From NCBI RefSeq assembly GCF_000735525.1, contig NZ_JMPR01000040.1, forward strand, positions 1 to 38,684: 38,684 bases of DNA, read 5' to 3'. The translations under genes and the position numbers were made by a program. This stretch comes from Tatumella ptyseos ATCC 33301. GTDB taxonomy: Bacteria; Pseudomonadota; Gammaproteobacteria; Enterobacterales; Enterobacteriaceae. Shown here piece after piece: positions 28,482 to 38,684 of this stretch. Position 1 is the first letter of the stretch, and every line of letters begins with the position of its first letter. The notes under the pieces were generated by a model, which made no database searches, was not told the DNA's origin, and saw only the letters and a list, made by a program, of their open reading frames with translations.

Positions 28482-29784
28482 GTGCCTGCACCTTGGCTCC
28501 GTAATCATTAATAGACTGCCACTGCGCAGGTAACCCTGCTAAGTCGGCTTCAGAAACGCCCAGACTGACTGCCTGATCGATAATAATTCTGGCTAAATCA
28601 AAATGTCGCGCCCGTGGATACTGAGCCAGATAGTCCCGCATAACGGTCGCCAGATTCAGCGGTATCGCCTGTTCCTTGTAGACACGTAAGGCTTCTTCAA
28701 TCATGGCTATCAGTTGTTCCCTGATCTCATTGAACTCTTCAAATTCAAGTTCATTCGGCAGTTCGCCGGTAACTTCATCATTGCGTAAGATCAGTTCATC
28801 TTCACGGGTATCAAATAAACGATCGGCGCTGGCATAGCTCAGCCCCCATGGCGCATCAAAATAGCCTTGTATCGATTGTCTGAGTCGCTGGGCAAATACG
28901 CGATTTTTGTCCATATCAATCGCCGTACGAATAAATTTATGAACGTGCCGATCATATCCAATCCAGAGATCGATCGCCTGCTGACCCCAACTGGTGATAC
29001 GGTCCAGTTTGTTTTGCAGATCAAACACCAGTTTATCCACAAAACCCAGATCCGGGCTGTTCAGCGTCGCATCCTGGATCCGCAACAGGTTTGCTTGTAA
29101 CTTATCGCCCGCAGCTTCCAGCGTATCCTGCAATTCGCGCAGAATACCGGAGGTTTCAGACAACAGGAGTTCACAACTGGATATGGCCGCCCGCCAGTCT
29201 TTATTCAGCAATGCCGCAATATCTTCCTTTACGCCCTGCTGCTGTTCATCCATCGAGCGCTGTGTCAGGTCAATACTGTCAAAGATTTCCGCAACAGAGT
29301 ATTTCAGCGGAGCAAAAACATTCCTATGCCAGTGGAATTCATCCCCATTTTCTTCGGCCGCATCCGCAGCCCGCTTGAGTTCATTGGCGACGATAGAGAG
29401 CTGCATCGACAATCGTAACGTTGAAAACTCACGTTGCCGGATATAATAGTCAGTAATACCGATACCCAGTGGGGTCAGACGGTAAATTGCGTGGCCGTCT
29501 GCCTGTTCGCTGGTGAAACGGTTTAACAGCCGCTGGCGGACCATGTCATTAATAGCGTTATTCGCTCTGGCCTGAACGGTTTCTTTGGTTTGTTCAAAGG
29601 CTTTACTGACATGACGGAAACCGTCGATCAGTTCGCCTTCGCTCAACTCACCATCCATCCGTTCGCCATTTAATGTCGCGATTGTCAGCAGGAAAGCCAG
29701 ACGCTCCGTAGGCAGCGAAATTGAAAAATCGCTTTTACGGGCCCAGGAGACCAGTTCCGGGATCGTCTGGGAGAAATCACTCAT
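28462..29784 (-). CDS. mukF: Condensin kleisin MukF
   Basis: MukF is the kleisin that links the two MukB heads and dimerises the condensin. The 440 residues equal the E. coli length. An N-terminal winged-helix dimerisation domain ([26 protein letters not shown]) is followed by a helical bundle and linker containing [18 protein letters not shown], which bind MukE and MukB. The C-terminal winged helix ([21 protein letters not shown]) contacts the MukB head. Its ATG overlaps the cmoM stop by four bases and its 3' end overlaps mukE by 20. Confidence 0.97.
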   Translation of the reverse strand: MSDFSQTIPELVSWARKSDFSISLPTERLAFLLTIATLNGERMDGELSEGELIDGFRHVSKAFEQTKETVQARANNAINDMVRQRLLNRFTSEQADGHAIYRLTPLGIGITDYYIRQREFSTLRLSMQLSIVANELKRAADAAEENGDEFHWHRNVFAPLKYSVAEIFDSIDLTQRSMDEQQQGVKEDIAALLNKDWRAAISSCELLLSETSGILRELQDTLEAAGDKLQANLLRIQDATLNSPDLGFVDKLVFDLQNKLDRITSWGQQAIDLWIGYDRHVHKFIRTAIDMDKNRVFAQRLRQSIQGYFDAPWGLSYASADRLFDTREDELILRNDEVTGELPNELEFEEFNEIREQLIAMIEEALRVYKEQAIPLNLATVMRDYLAQYPRARHFDLARIIIDQAVSLGVSEADLAGLPAQWQSINDYGAKVQAHVIDKY

Positions 29785-30566
29785 AATTGATCCTTCTGCA
29801 GTGGTTTGCGCGCAGTGACGTGAATATAGCGCCCCAGACTCAGGAAAGGTTCCTGCCGGCTGAAGCGTCTTTCCATTTCAAGGATCCCGTCAAAGCCATT
29901 AGCACTGGGGGGCATATCACGAATAAAATCACTGAACACACGGATCCCTGCCCGTTGTTCAATAATAAATCCGCATTCGGTTAACCAGTGATACACCTGT
30001 ACGGGGTCACGGGGATAGTCCGGAGAGAGTGTCCGTTTTTTACGTTTTTTCATATCTGCCCGTAAATAGCCAAAATTCCCCAATGTCAGGTTCTGCATCA
30101 CCAGACCATTCTGGTTATAAAACATCAGCGATAACACCCCGCCGGGGGTCAGCACATCATAGATTGCCTTCAGCGCCGTTTCGGGTTCAGCAACCCATTC
30201 AAGTACAGCATGAAACAATACCAGATCCGCAGGTTTATCCAAATGGTCTGCAATATCCTGTACCCGCATTTGTTTAAAAACCATGTTACCGCTAACGCCC
30301 AGACGCTGAGCATTTTCTTCTGCCCGCTCCAGCATCTTTCCGGACACGTCCCCCAGCAGGACATGGTGACCGCTGGCGGCCAGTCCGCTGGAGATTTGTC
30401 CCATCCCGCCCCCGGCATCGACTATCGACAACGGGCCCGCAGGAAGGGTCGGTAAAATCTCATCGAGTTCATCGCGAAGAATTGCCTGGCGGATCTGCCC
30501 TTTCGCAGTGCCATAAATATTTTGAGAAAACTTCTCCGCAAGATCATCGAAATTACGATCCTTCAT
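29781..30566 (-). CDS. cmoM: tRNA 5-carboxymethoxyuridine methyltransferase CmoM
   Basis: CmoM (SmtA) uses SAM to methylate cmo5U34 to mcmo5U34 in the wobble position of certain tRNAs. The 261 residues equal E. coli. They form a class I Rossmann methyltransferase with motif [11 protein letters not shown] (48-57), [13 protein letters not shown] (motif IV region), [13 protein letters not shown] and [18 protein letters not shown] at 30566 has GGAGC upstream. It heads the mukFEB operon, as in E. coli, and is divergent from elyC; the 124-base gap between them must hold both promoters. Confidence 0.96.
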   Translation of the reverse strand: MKDRNFDDLAEKFSQNIYGTAKGQIRQAILRDELDEILPTLPAGPLSIVDAGGGMGQISSGLAASGHHVLLGDVSGKMLERAEENAQRLGVSGNMVFKQMRVQDIADHLDKPADLVLFHAVLEWVAEPETALKAIYDVLTPGGVLSLMFYNQNGLVMQNLTLGNFGYLRADMKKRKKRTLSPDYPRDPVQVYHWLTECGFIIEQRAGIRVFSDFIRDMPPSANGFDGILEMERRFSRQEPFLSLGRYIHVTARKPLQKDQL

Positions 30567-30690
30567 GACAAAAGCTCCGGATGGGTCACGTAAGAAATAT
30601 GCTATTTTGTCACAGGTCTTGTAAGAATGAATCTTTCATCCTTTATATTGCTACCGGCTGCTGTTTTTTCAGACAAAACTGGTGATATTT

Positions 30691-31446
30691 ATGCTTTTTA
30701 TGCTTAAAAAAGTGATCGGGGGAATGCTGCTACCCCTGCCGCTGCTTCTCATCTGCATGGGGCTGGCGCTTTTATTATTATGGTTTACTCACTGGCAAAA
30801 AACCGCCCGGACATTACTTTCCGCCAGTTGGGTGATTTTATTACTGCTAAGCCTGCAACCTGTCGCCGATCACTTACTCGCGCCACTGGAGTCACAGTAT
30901 CCGACACTGCGGGACGGACGCCCCGGTGACTATATCGTCGTTCTGGGGGGCGGATATACCTACAATCCTCACTGGGCTCCCGGGTCGAATCTGATTGGCA
31001 ACAGTCTGCCGCGGGTGACCGAAGGTGTCCGGTTGTGGCGCCTTTCTCCGGGAGCGAAGATGATCTTTACCGGAGCCAGAGCTGAGGGAAATCCGCGCAG
31101 TAATGCCAGTGTGGCTGCAGAAGTCGCTGAGTCACTGGGGGTCCCGGCACAGGATATCATTCAACTGGATAAGCCCAGAGACACCGCTGAAGAAGCGGCG
31201 GCAGTCCGGCAGCTTATCGGAAATCACCCTCTGATCCTGGTCACGTCCGCTAATCATCTGCCAAGAGCGATGCAGTTCTTCCTCAGGGAAGGATTAACGC
31301 CAGTCCCTGCACCGGCGAATCAGATGGCGATCACCAGCCCCCTGAATTTTTGGGAGGAATTAACCCCTTCTCCGCTCTGGCTGTCTCACAGCGAGAGAGC
31401 ATGGTATGAAACGCTGGGTCGGGGGTGGCAGCGCCTGACAGACTAG
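30691..31446 (+). CDS. elyC: Envelope biogenesis factor ElyC
   Basis: ElyC (YcbC) is an inner-membrane DUF218 protein; its loss in E. coli impairs peptidoglycan synthesis at low temperature and alters undecaprenyl-phosphate use. The product has two N-terminal membrane helices (about 11-32 and 42-60). A DUF218 Rossmann-like domain follows with DYIVVLGGGYTYN, SNLIGNSLPRVTEGVRLW, IFTGA and VTSANHLPRAM. A GTG at 30682 also opens the frame. ATG at 30691 aligns with the E. coli start MLFTLKKVIG and gives 251 residues. TTGTAA (30619-30624) with TATATT (30644-30649) could be a promoter, though the 19-base spacing is long. Confidence 0.93.
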   Translation: MLFMLKKVIGGMLLPLPLLLICMGLALLLLWFTHWQKTARTLLSASWVILLLLSLQPVADHLLAPLESQYPTLRDGRPGDYIVVLGGGYTYNPHWAPGSNLIGNSLPRVTEGVRLWRLSPGAKMIFTGARAEGNPRSNASVAAEVAESLGVPAQDIIQLDKPRDTAEEAAAVRQLIGNHPLILVTSANHLPRAMQFFLREGLTPVPAPANQMAITSPLNFWEELTPSPLWLSHSERAWYETLGRGWQRLTD

Positions 31447-31461
31447 CCACGCCTGCGGTTG

Positions 31462-32355
31462 TTATTCGAGCCAGGGAAGAAGGCTGTCCCTGGCCTGACG
31501 ATATAACTCCGTCGAAAACGGACGATTATGAATTAAATGATCCACCTGGTCCCAGAGGCGATAGAGCGAACACCGCCATATAAAGCCTTCATCAACACCG
31601 TATTTTTTCAGATAACACTGTAACAGGCTCTGTTCCTGTGGCGAATTCTGCAAGCGAAAAAGTTCATACTCTGCCGGAGCCCAGAGCATTCTTCCGGGTT
31701 GAACCATCGCCAGCAAATGACCGGTGTGCGGATCTTTAAGGATGGTGTTCAGGGTCAGATTGCCATGCACCATCACATTCGGTGCGTTAAGATCAGCAAA
31801 TAATGTGGCATGGCAGAGCTGGCTCCGGGACAGCAGTTGCTGGTCGTCTGAAGAAATCACCGTTTGATGTTTCTGCCGCAGCAGCGCAAGGAGCACTGAG
31901 GTGTGTTGAAAATACCAGTCGGACCAGCTGATTTTCTGAGTGCTGTCGACATAGCCACTCATCCCGTCAGCAGAGTGTGAGTGCCACGCTCCCAGCCCTT
32001 CCGTAATTTGCTGTGCCAATGTTTGCCATTGTTCAGCCGAATGGGCCGGGGCTTCAGCAGAGATGCCTCCGATGCGCCCCACCAGCAGTAATTCATGAAA
32101 CGGCAGCCGTTCACTGACCACAACACCATAGACGACGGGGAGATGGATTGTCCCTTTCTGACGCAATAGCATCAGTTTTCTGGCTTCCTGTTCGGCCATG
32201 CCTGGCTGGGAAAAACAGCGTACGGCCATCGGCATCGCATGCCCGGCCCTGTCATAAATAGCATACAGACAGGATTGTGCCTGGCAATGAAGCGTCTCAA
32301 TTCTGCTGATCGATTCCCCGAGGATAAGGCTGAGTTCAGCCTTTAACAGTTCCAT
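31462..32355 (-). CDS. ycbJ: Kinase-fold protein YcbJ (possible pseudokinase)
   Basis: Function unknown. The 297-residue product equals E. coli YcbJ in length and has the aminoglycoside/choline-kinase-like fold order. It starts with an N-lobe around ALYAIYD and RQKGTIHLPVVYGVVV. The catalytic-loop position reads VMVHGNLTLNTIL (HGN at 197-199), where active enzymes carry HGD, so the base Asp is Asn. The downstream metal-binding Asp segment reads AMVQPG instead of a typical iDFe. It is therefore likely catalytically dead or altered. ATG at 32355 has a strong AGGAGGAAAA. It follows kdsB on the same strand with an 81-base gap and converges on elyC with 15 bases between stops. Confidence 0.85.
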   Translation of the reverse strand: MELLKAELSLILGESISRIETLHCQAQSCLYAIYDRAGHAMPMAVRCFSQPGMAEQEARKLMLLRQKGTIHLPVVYGVVVSERLPFHELLLVGRIGGISAEAPAHSAEQWQTLAQQITEGLGAWHSHSADGMSGYVDSTQKISWSDWYFQHTSVLLALLRQKHQTVISSDDQQLLSRSQLCHATLFADLNAPNVMVHGNLTLNTILKDPHTGHLLAMVQPGRMLWAPAEYELFRLQNSPQEQSLLQCYLKKYGVDEGFIWRCSLYRLWDQVDHLIHNRPFSTELYRQARDSLLPWLE

Positions 32356-32436
32356 TTTTCCTCCTGATAAGCTGCATCACGCGGCCCGCTATCAGGGACA
32401 TTTCGTCAGCCTTTCCCTTACCGGCCGGACTGGAAG

Positions 32437-33192
32437 TTATTGCTGTTCTGCAAGGATCTCACGCACACGCTCAAGATCAGCCTGTGTGTCTACACCCACT
32501 TGTGGTGTTTCCAGCGCGACATCCACATGTATTTTTTCACCGTACCAGAGCACTCTTAGCTGCTCCAGCAATTCAATCTGCTCCAGCGCGCAGGGCTGCC
32601 AGCGGATATAACGACGGATAAACCCGGCACGATACGCATAAATACCAATATGCCTTAATAAGGTGTCCCCAATGGTATCGCGTGAGGCTGCATAGCGTTC
32701 ACGATCCCAGGGGATAGTTGCACGAGAGAAATACAGTGCATATCCCTGATGATCGGTCACCACTTTGACTGCGTTCGGGTTAAAGGCTTCTTCCGCTTCG
32801 GTCACAGGAACCGCCAGGGTCGCCATTCCGGAACTGGCCTGCGAAAGGTTTTCAGCTACCTGCCGAATGATCGCCGGCGGAACCAGGGGCTCATCACCCT
32901 GCACATTCACAATAATGGTATCGTCGGCCAGCTGGCAGGCATCAATAACCTCGGCCAGACGCTCAGTGCCTGAGTTATGATCTTCACGGGTCATACAGAC
33001 TTCACCACCCGCTGCCGTGACTGCCTCAGCCACTGCCGGATGATCGGTCGCCACAATCACACGGTCTGCCCCGGAGGCCAGCGCCTTATTTAGTACGTGG
33101 ACAACCATCGGCAGGCCATTGATATCAACCAGCGGTTTTCCGGGCAGGCGTGTAGAGGCATATCGGGCAGGAATGATGACCACAAAACTCAT
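32437..33192 (-). CDS. kdsB: CMP-Kdo synthetase
   Basis: KdsB activates Kdo with CTP to CMP-Kdo, the donor for the inner core of lipopolysaccharide. The 251 residues carry the nucleotidyltransferase opening [39 protein letters not shown] and [10 protein letters not shown]. Near the C-terminal end [20 protein letters not shown] is typical. E. coli has 248. Its ATG overlaps the ycaR stop by four bases (ATGA), so translation is coupled to ycaR. It lies with lpxK and msbA in a lipid A/LPS cluster, but a terminator separates their transcripts. Confidence 0.97.
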   Translation of the reverse strand: MSFVVIIPARYASTRLPGKPLVDINGLPMVVHVLNKALASGADRVIVATDHPAVAEAVTAAGGEVCMTREDHNSGTERLAEVIDACQLADDTIIVNVQGDEPLVPPAIIRQVAENLSQASSGMATLAVPVTEAEEAFNPNAVKVVTDHQGYALYFSRATIPWDRERYAASRDTIGDTLLRHIGIYAYRAGFIRRYIRWQPCALEQIELLEQLRVLWYGEKIHVDVALETPQVGVDTQADLERVREILAEQQ

Positions 33193-33371
33193 GACAGGCT
33201 CTCATCCGCTGTCAATGGACGGGATTCATTTTCCAGTAAAACGGGAATACCATCACGCACCGGATAGGCTAAGCCATCAGGTTTACAGATCAGTTCCTGC
33301 TGTTGCTGATTATACTGCAATTTACCATTGCAGACCGGGCATGCCACTATTTCGAGTAAACGGTGATCCAT
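33189..33371 (-). CDS. ycaR: Small Trm112-like protein YcaR
   Basis: YcaR belongs to the UPF0434/Trm112-like family, whose precise role in enterobacteria is unsettled. The 60 residues equal the E. coli length: [20 protein letters not shown], with a CPVC pair at 11-14, a single further Cys near 33 (ELICK) and [16 protein letters not shown]. The frame could open earlier, but only this ATG has a strong GGAGG five bases upstream. It overlaps kdsB by four bases. A palindrome lies about 30 bases upstream. In E. coli ycaQ sits beside it; here it does not. Confidence 0.95.
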   Translation of the reverse strand: MDHRLLEIVACPVCNGKLQYNQQQQELICKPDGLAYPVRDGIPVLLENESRPLTADESLS

Positions 33372-33401
33372 ATTTCCTCCATCACGGACCGCGGGTACAG
33401 A

Positions 33402-33416
33402 GTGATAGCATATCAC
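33402..33416 (-). promoter_or_regulatory. Palindrome in the ycaR-kdsB upstream region
   Basis: GTGATA-GCA-TATCAC (plus-strand reading) is a perfect 6+3+6 palindrome 31 bases before the ycaR ATG. On the minus strand it contains TATGCT, a plausible -10. It may be an operator over the ycaR promoter, or only the -10 region. Confidence 0.35.
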
Positions 33417-33450
33417 AGCCGCCCGGGAGGAAACATGATTTGTCATAGCC

Positions 33451-33483
33451 GGAAAAAGAAAACAGAGGCCATCAGGCCTCTGT
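33451..33483 (-). terminator. Terminator after lpxK
   Basis: On the minus strand ACAGAGGCC-TGAT-GGCCTCTGT (33483-33475 and 33470-33462) is followed by TTTCTTTTT (to 33451). It lies 35 bases after the lpxK stop and separates comEC-msbA-lpxK from ycaR-kdsB-ycbJ. Confidence 0.9.
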
Positions 33484-33517
33484 CAGGGAACGGGATCCGG
33501 GGATCGCTAACGGGGTA

Positions 33518-34501
33518 TTATTGTGGCTGGCTAAGGTGAACTATTTTATCCAGTAATACCGATGCGGCTTCTCCGCTCAGTTGCGCAGTCACCGGCAAAT
33601 ACCACCAGTTGGCCCGGGCAAACTGGCGGCATTTCACCGCATCTTTCTCGGTCATCAGCAGTTGCTGAGCGCCGGAAAGCAATACCTCAAGTTCCTGCGC
33701 CGAATACGCATGATGGTCAGCGAAAGCAATTTCTGCCACCGGGGTCACTCCGCGGGATTTCAGTGTAGAAAAGAAACGGGGAGGATGACCAATACCCGCC
33801 ATCGCCACAATATCGGTCAAGGCTGACAGTGGCCGGGTTTCACCGCTCAGCAGATTGACGGCCTCCCCGGAGACCAGCTGCATGGCAATTTCACCGGCAT
33901 GAGCTTCTCCCCCGTTTGTCACCACCGCGTCCACTTCCTTCAGACGTGATGTGCGCTCTCTCATCGGACCGGCCGGCAGCCACCAGCCATTCCCGAACCG
34001 TCGCACACCATCAACCACTACGACTTCAAGGTCGCGGGCCAGCGCGTAATGCTGTAAGCCATCGTCAGTAATAATCACCTCGACCGGCGAGGATCCCAGC
34101 AGAGCCGCAACAGCATCTGATCGCCGCGGGGCGACAGCGACAGGCACCCCGGTACGCTGATAAATCAGCACCGGCTCATCCCCGGCTTCCGCCGTGGTGG
34201 TCGTGTCTTTCAGAACCAGAGGATAACGTTCGGCTTTGCCGCCATATCCGCGGGAAACAACCCCCGCGGAAATTCCCCTGGCTCTGAGTTGTTCCACCAG
34301 CCAGATAACCACCGGTGTTTTACCATTGCCTCCGGCGGTCAGGTTACCTACCACAACCACAGGAACAGGCGCCCGCCAGCTTTTGCGCCAGCCACGACGA
34401 TAGCTCCAGCGGATAATGGCCGTAATAGCACCATACAGCAAAGAGAATGGCAGAAGGAGTCGCCACCCTCCTGACTTTCCGCTCCAGAGGCGCTCAATCA
34501 T
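33518..34501 (-). CDS. lpxK: Tetraacyldisaccharide 4'-kinase LpxK
   Basis: LpxK phosphorylates the 4' position of the lipid A disaccharide at the inner membrane, an essential step of lipid A synthesis. The 327 residues have a membrane-associated N-terminal helix ([18 protein letters not shown]). A P-loop [12 protein letters not shown] (52-63) follows, then [35 protein letters not shown] and [10 protein letters not shown], with [12 protein letters not shown] late in the protein. E. coli has 328. Its ATG overlaps the msbA stop by four bases. A terminator follows the gene. Confidence 0.97.
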   Translation of the reverse strand: MIERLWSGKSGGWRLLLPFSLLYGAITAIIRWSYRRGWRKSWRAPVPVVVVGNLTAGGNGKTPVVIWLVEQLRARGISAGVVSRGYGGKAERYPLVLKDTTTTAEAGDEPVLIYQRTGVPVAVAPRRSDAVAALLGSSPVEVIITDDGLQHYALARDLEVVVVDGVRRFGNGWWLPAGPMRERTSRLKEVDAVVTNGGEAHAGEIAMQLVSGEAVNLLSGETRPLSALTDIVAMAGIGHPPRFFSTLKSRGVTPVAEIAFADHHAYSAQELEVLLSGAQQLLMTEKDAVKCRQFARANWWYLPVTAQLSGEAASVLLDKIVHLSQPQ

Positions 34502-36246
34502 TGCCCGAACTGCATACTGTGAAGCTGGGCATAGGCACCGCGTTTCTCCAGCAATTCTGCATGAGAACCACGTTCGATAATCCGCCCGTCTTCGACAACC
34601 ACGATCTCATCCGCTTTTTCGATAGTCGACAAGCGGTGAGCAATCACCAGGGATGTTCTGTTTTTCTGCAGTTCATCCAGAGCCGACTGGATCGCGCGTT
34701 CAGATTCGGTATCAAGCGCAGAAGTTGCTTCATCCAGAATAAGAATGGGGCAATCGCGCAGTAACGCCCTGGCGATAGCAATACGCTGGCGCTGACCACC
34801 GGATAAAAGGACCCCGTTCTCACCGATCACGGTATCCAGGCCATGTTCCATTTTACTGATAAAGTCCATGGCATGGGCCATTTTTGCAACACGTTCGACA
34901 TCTGCACGACTGTATTCAGACTCACGGGCATACGCGATGTTATTGGCAATAGTGTCATTGAACAGATGCACGTTCTGAGACACCAGCGCTACCTGATTAC
35001 GTAATGACTGCAAGGTGTATTCTTTCAGATCATGGCCATCCAGAATAATCTCACCGGACTGAATATCGTAAAAACGGGTCAGCAGACTGGCAATGGTCGA
35101 TTTACCCGAACCAGAGCGTCCCACCAGGGCAACCGTTTTACCGGCGGGCAGTTCCATGGAGATATTATGTAACGCCGGAATATCCCGGCCAGGGTAACAG
35201 AAAGTCACATTGCGGAAAGCAATGTCTCCACGGGCACGGGAGACAACCCGGGTACCTGTGTCTGTTTCCTGCTCTGAGTCCAGAATGGTGAATAAGGTCT
35301 GACAGGCAGCCATCCCGCGCTGGAACTGCGCATTGACATTCGTCAGCGACTTTAACGGGCGCATCAGTGCAATCATTGATGAGAAGACGACAGTAATCGT
35401 CCCGGCGGTCAGTGTATCCATCACCTCAGGGAAACTGGCCGCATACAGAATAAAGGCCAGCGCCAGGGACGCAATCAGCTGAATAATCGGGTCTGAAATA
35501 GAAGAGGCTGAAACCAGCTTCATTCCCTGCTGTCGCATACGGTTACTGACCACATCGAAGCGTTTGGTCTCAATTTCCTGGCCACCAAAGATCAATACTT
35601 CTTTGTGTCCTTTGAGCATTTGCTCAGCACTGGTGGTCACCTGCCCCATCGTGTTCTGCATTGTCTTACTGATATTACGGAACCGTTTAGACACTAAGCG
35701 GATGGCAAAAGAAACAATCGGAGCCAACACGATAAGGATCAACGATAGCTGCCAGCTATAATAGAACATCATAATAAACAGGCCGATAATCGAGGCCCCT
35801 TCCCTGACAACAGTCACCAGCGCACTGGAAGAGGAAGAAGCTACCTGCTCAGAGTCATAGGTGATCCGGGAAAGCAAGGTCCCGGTTGACTGCTGGTCAA
35901 AGAAGGCCACCGGCATTCCCATCATATGGGCAAACAAGCTACGACGCATCCGCATGACCACATTACCGGAAACCCAGGAGATGCAGTAACTTGAGATATA
36001 ACTGGTGATGCCACGCATCAGCATCAGGCCAATCACGGCTAAGGGCATCCAAATTAAAACGGATTTATCGGCTTTACCAAAACCATCATCAAGCAGAGGC
36101 TTAAGCAACGATAACATTAGGGTGTCACCGGCGGCATTAAGGACCAATGCAATTGCTGAAACGACCAGCCCCGCTTTATGCGGAGCAATCATTGGCCAGA
36201 GCCGACGGAATGTCTGCCACGTTGAGAGATCTTTATCTGAATGCAT
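34498..36246 (-). CDS. msbA: Lipid A flippase MsbA
   Basis: MsbA is a homodimeric ABC exporter that flips core-lipid A across the inner membrane, after which Lpt carries LPS outward. The 582 residues equal E. coli. The six-helix membrane domain (about 25-310) is followed by the nucleotide-binding domain with Walker A GRSGSGKS (near 376-383), Q-loop [11 protein letters not shown], signature [16 protein letters not shown] and Walker [13 protein letters not shown]. It lies 34 bases after comEC and overlaps lpxK by four bases. A purine-rich GAAGAA rather than a strong Shine-Dalgarno precedes the ATG. Confidence 0.98.
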   Translation of the reverse strand: MHSDKDLSTWQTFRRLWPMIAPHKAGLVVSAIALVLNAAGDTLMLSLLKPLLDDGFGKADKSVLIWMPLAVIGLMLMRGITSYISSYCISWVSGNVVMRMRRSLFAHMMGMPVAFFDQQSTGTLLSRITYDSEQVASSSSSALVTVVREGASIIGLFIMMFYYSWQLSLILIVLAPIVSFAIRLVSKRFRNISKTMQNTMGQVTTSAEQMLKGHKEVLIFGGQEIETKRFDVVSNRMRQQGMKLVSASSISDPIIQLIASLALAFILYAASFPEVMDTLTAGTITVVFSSMIALMRPLKSLTNVNAQFQRGMAACQTLFTILDSEQETDTGTRVVSRARGDIAFRNVTFCYPGRDIPALHNISMELPAGKTVALVGRSGSGKSTIASLLTRFYDIQSGEIILDGHDLKEYTLQSLRNQVALVSQNVHLFNDTIANNIAYARESEYSRADVERVAKMAHAMDFISKMEHGLDTVIGENGVLLSGGQRQRIAIARALLRDCPILILDEATSALDTESERAIQSALDELQKNRTSLVIAHRLSTIEKADEIVVVEDGRIIERGSHAELLEKRGAYAQLHSMQFGQ

Positions 36247-36280
36247 TATTTCTTCACGTTGTTTGAGATTACCGGTTATT

Positions 36281-38533
36281 CTACCTGGATTCAGGCCTTA
36301 CACCAAACCACTGATGATACCAGCGAGGGAAAATTTCTTCGCGCATTTCTGAAATACGATAATGACGCTGGTAAATCCGCAACGAGATCTGCCCCGATAT
36401 CGCGGTATCCGACCAGCGAAACCCCGCCTTACGATAACGCTCAATCACTTTCAATGACGGCATTTTCCATGCGTTATAACGGGCAAGAGACGCCATAGCC
36501 ACCTCACCGTTTACCGACCTCAGCAGAACCGGCGATGACGAGGTATTACTCCCATGATGAGGTACCTGGAGAAAGGTTGCCTGCAGGTGCTGCTTCTCCA
36601 GCGCGACAAGCTTCATTTCTGCCTGACGTTCAAGATCCCCGGTCAGCAACAGGCTGAAAAAACCATCAGAGACTTTAATCACACAGGAGTCATTATTCTG
36701 GCCGTTAGTGCTGCCAGCAGGAGGCCATAGCACGGTAAAGCTCAGTCGCTGCCACTGCCAGCGATCTCCGCGAAAACAGCGAAGATGTCCGCGGCGGGAC
36801 AATGCTGTTCTGACGGGGGTTGCCGGCCAGTAAGACAGGATCCCGCTCAGACCGCCATAGTGATCCAGATGACGATGACTGATAATGACTTGCTGCAATT
36901 TCAATCCGTGCCTTAATAACCAGGGAACAATAATGCGTTCACCGGCATTGCTTTGCTGCCAGCGATTCCCGGTATCATAAACTACCGCCTCATCCCCCTG
37001 GCTTATAACAACGGCCAGCCCATGCCCGACATCCAGCATATCTACTCGCCATTCTTCATTGCGCGGCGGATAGCGCCAAAGCAGGCAACAGAGTAATAAT
37101 GTCAGGCCGTGAAAGGGGTAATGATAGCAAGTGGCAGAACGAAAAAAGAGCAGGCCACCCCAGACCACCGTGCCCCATAAATAAGCATCGGTCACATACC
37201 ACCATCCCGGGGGGGGAGACTCAAGCAACATCACCAACAGGGTGAGAGATTTATCAGCCAATTGCCAGAAAAGTCCGGCGAACCCTGTCGGTGTAAGAAG
37301 CAAGGCCAGCCCTGCAACGGGCAATGTAAACAGAGAGACCAGCGGAATCGCTATCAGGTTTGCCGGTAACGCCACCAGACTGGTACCATTAAATAATAAC
37401 GCCTGTAGCGGCAGCATCAGTAACAACATCCCCGACTGCAGATGTAATAGCTGCAGGCTTCGCCAGCGCCAATGACGGGCATAGTGCCGGGGTAAGGCAA
37501 ACCACCGATACCAGACCAGTAACATCAGCACTGCCAGTGTTGATAACCAGAAGCTGTCCGATAATACAAACATCGGGTCACTGAGCAGCAGGCCCCCTGC
37601 ACATAACAGCCAGATCTGCCAGCTATTGAAATTGAAATAATGCTGACGAAAGATCTGCCAGAGACTCATAGCAAGCATGGCCCGTAATGCCGGAGCCTGC
37701 ATCCCGGAGAGCCAGGTATAACAGCCCGCCAGTAACAGGCTGATCATGCCAGGCAGAAAGGGCGTAATCAGTCGGGCTGGTAACCCCCGCTGAAGACACC
37801 GCATGACTCCCCATCCGGATGCCGCAGCCAGGCCAATGTGCATACCCGAGATAGCCATCAGGTGAGCAATCCCGGTCTCACGGAAGAGTTGCGAAATTTG
37901 CGGGGATATCGTATCCCGGACACCAAACAGCAGTGCCTGTAGTACACCACCGTACTTCAGACCGGTCAGTTCTTCTCCCGCCGCGGCCATAATATCCGCT
38001 CTGAGGCTGCATTCCGGCGTGATCACCGTTTTTTGCAGGATGCGCCCGCCGAGCGGCCGGTAACCGGCCAACGCTGCACGTTGCTGATCGTATCCCCCCT
38101 CATTCAGTCGGCCATGAACCGGGCGTAATTTCAAACGCATCCGCCACCGCTGTCCGGCACAAAATTCCGTCACCTCGTCCCCCACAGTTACCCGGGCTTG
38201 TAACGCCGGAAACTGTGCTTGTCCGGAAACTGAGACGATTTTTATGCTGATCTGCTGCCGGCCTGGTACTGTCGTGATGACCCTGACTTCAGCCTCCAGC
38301 GGCCTTCGGGTCAGTTTATCGATCTGATTAATTTGTTGTTGTGCCACCAGTACTCCCCAGCAGAAGATACCTCCCAGCCAGGCCAGTGCCTGCAATATCC
38401 GAACTTCGCTACGTAACAACACGAATGAAAGGACGGCGATCCCGCACAGTACGCTTCCGGTCGGAAGTTCCGGTAAGAAAAGTAAAACAGACAAAGCAAG
38501 GACGGTAATACCGGAAAAAAATATCAGGCTCAT
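36281..38533 (-). CDS. comEC: ComEC family DNA-internalisation protein
   Basis: This is the E. coli YcaI/ComEC homologue; the family forms the inner-membrane channel for single-stranded DNA uptake in transformable bacteria. The 750 residues (E. coli 754) have an N-terminal OB-like domain (about 50-180). A long polytopic competence domain follows ([19 protein letters not shown]), and then a metallo-beta-lactamase-like domain with [27 protein letters not shown] and [11 protein letters not shown]. The fold looks intact and the metal motifs are present. ATG at 38533 has GGGAGGGAAAG upstream. An eight-base C run on the coding strand (37209-37216) encodes the Pro-rich ESPPPGWW. It is first of comEC-msbA-lpxK. 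Confidence 0.95.
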   Translation of the reverse strand: MSLIFFSGITVLALSVLLFLPELPTGSVLCGIAVLSFVLLRSEVRILQALAWLGGIFCWGVLVAQQQINQIDKLTRRPLEAEVRVITTVPGRQQISIKIVSVSGQAQFPALQARVTVGDEVTEFCAGQRWRMRLKLRPVHGRLNEGGYDQQRAALAGYRPLGGRILQKTVITPECSLRADIMAAAGEELTGLKYGGVLQALLFGVRDTISPQISQLFRETGIAHLMAISGMHIGLAAASGWGVMRCLQRGLPARLITPFLPGMISLLLAGCYTWLSGMQAPALRAMLAMSLWQIFRQHYFNFNSWQIWLLCAGGLLLSDPMFVLSDSFWLSTLAVLMLLVWYRWFALPRHYARHWRWRSLQLLHLQSGMLLLMLPLQALLFNGTSLVALPANLIAIPLVSLFTLPVAGLALLLTPTGFAGLFWQLADKSLTLLVMLLESPPPGWWYVTDAYLWGTVVWGGLLFFRSATCYHYPFHGLTLLLCCLLWRYPPRNEEWRVDMLDVGHGLAVVISQGDEAVVYDTGNRWQQSNAGERIIVPWLLRHGLKLQQVIISHRHLDHYGGLSGILSYWPATPVRTALSRRGHLRCFRGDRWQWQRLSFTVLWPPAGSTNGQNNDSCVIKVSDGFFSLLLTGDLERQAEMKLVALEKQHLQATFLQVPHHGSNTSSSPVLLRSVNGEVAMASLARYNAWKMPSLKVIERYRKAGFRWSDTAISGQISLRIYQRHYRISEMREEIFPRWYHQWFGVRPESR

Positions 38534-38684
38534 CTTTCCCTCCCGGAGGCGAAAGAGAACAGTGCCCGTTCCGGTTCAGGAATGAAAACAGCCAGCAGAA
38601 GGAATGTGCAGGATAACCACCAAGATTACCTGAAGACGTCATACAGAGGGGAAAGGCGAGCGGGCGGGTTCACAACAGGCAAAT
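38534..38684. other. Partial upstream region of comEC
   Basis: The last 151 bases contain the comEC ribosome site and leader. In E. coli the next gene is ihfB, but no part of it is recognisable here. I cannot place the comEC promoter. Confidence 0.4.

Noticed and set aside
28994-29446. 150-codon frame antisense to mukF
   Set aside because: Low-complexity Ser/Arg composition typical of a reverse-frame shadow.
33401-33418. CRP site before ycaR
   Set aside because: The two half sites are seven bases apart rather than six, so it does not fit CRP.
1-38684. CRISPR arrays, insertion sequences, prophage genes, tRNA or rRNA genes
   Set aside because: No spaced direct-repeat arrays, no transposase or integrase frames, no target duplications and no tRNA-like cloverleaf were seen. 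The window is continuous core genome.

Overview
The window is a chromosomal housekeeping segment of an Enterobacterales bacterium. Almost every protein has a clear, near full-length Escherichia coli counterpart, and the order follows the E. coli interval from rmf to comEC read in reverse. Sequences are diverged enough to exclude Escherichia or Salmonella. A free-living enterobacterium outside the core Escherichia group, possibly Erwiniaceae-like, is my inference. No insertion sequence, prophage, integron, CRISPR array, tRNA or rRNA gene is visible. Two blocks found here in E. coli K-12 are missing: ssu plus the elf fimbrial genes (between pepN and pyrD) and ycaQ (between lpxK and ycaR).

Left part (1-8255): the tail of a terminator from an upstream + strand gene, then an unexplained gap of about 250 bases holding a PhoB-box-like promoter and a possible very short transcript, then rmf (ribosome hibernation). 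Next, on the minus strand, come rlmKL, uup and pqiA-pqiB-pqiC, probably one transcript: 23S rRNA methylation, an ABC-F protein, and the MCE-type envelope lipid-transport complex. Middle part (8362-15471): ycbX (MOSC/2Fe-2S) runs convergent with zapC (FtsZ-associated), followed by pyrD (pyrimidine synthesis), pepN (aminopeptidase N) and the divergent pncB (NAD salvage), which carries a good NadR box.

AsnS-aspC part (15623-19828, + strand): asnS, the osmoporin gene ompF with OmpR-type sites and a conserved MicF target, and aspC. Each ends in a clear intrinsic terminator. Envelope and chromosome part (19915-30566, minus): gloC, mepK and ldtD (the last two act on 3-3 peptidoglycan cross-links), then cmoM-mukF-mukE-mukB, whose genes overlap by 4, 20 and 4 bases and encode a tRNA methyltransferase and the MukBEF condensin.

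Right part (30691-38533): elyC on the plus strand, then on the minus strand comEC-msbA-lpxK (DNA-uptake-like channel, lipid A flippase, lipid A kinase) ending in a terminator, and ycaR-kdsB-ycbJ (a Trm112-like small protein, CMP-Kdo synthesis, a kinase-fold protein that lacks key catalytic residues). The window is mostly ordinary core genome. The least explained spot is the rmf-proximal gap at about 60-272.
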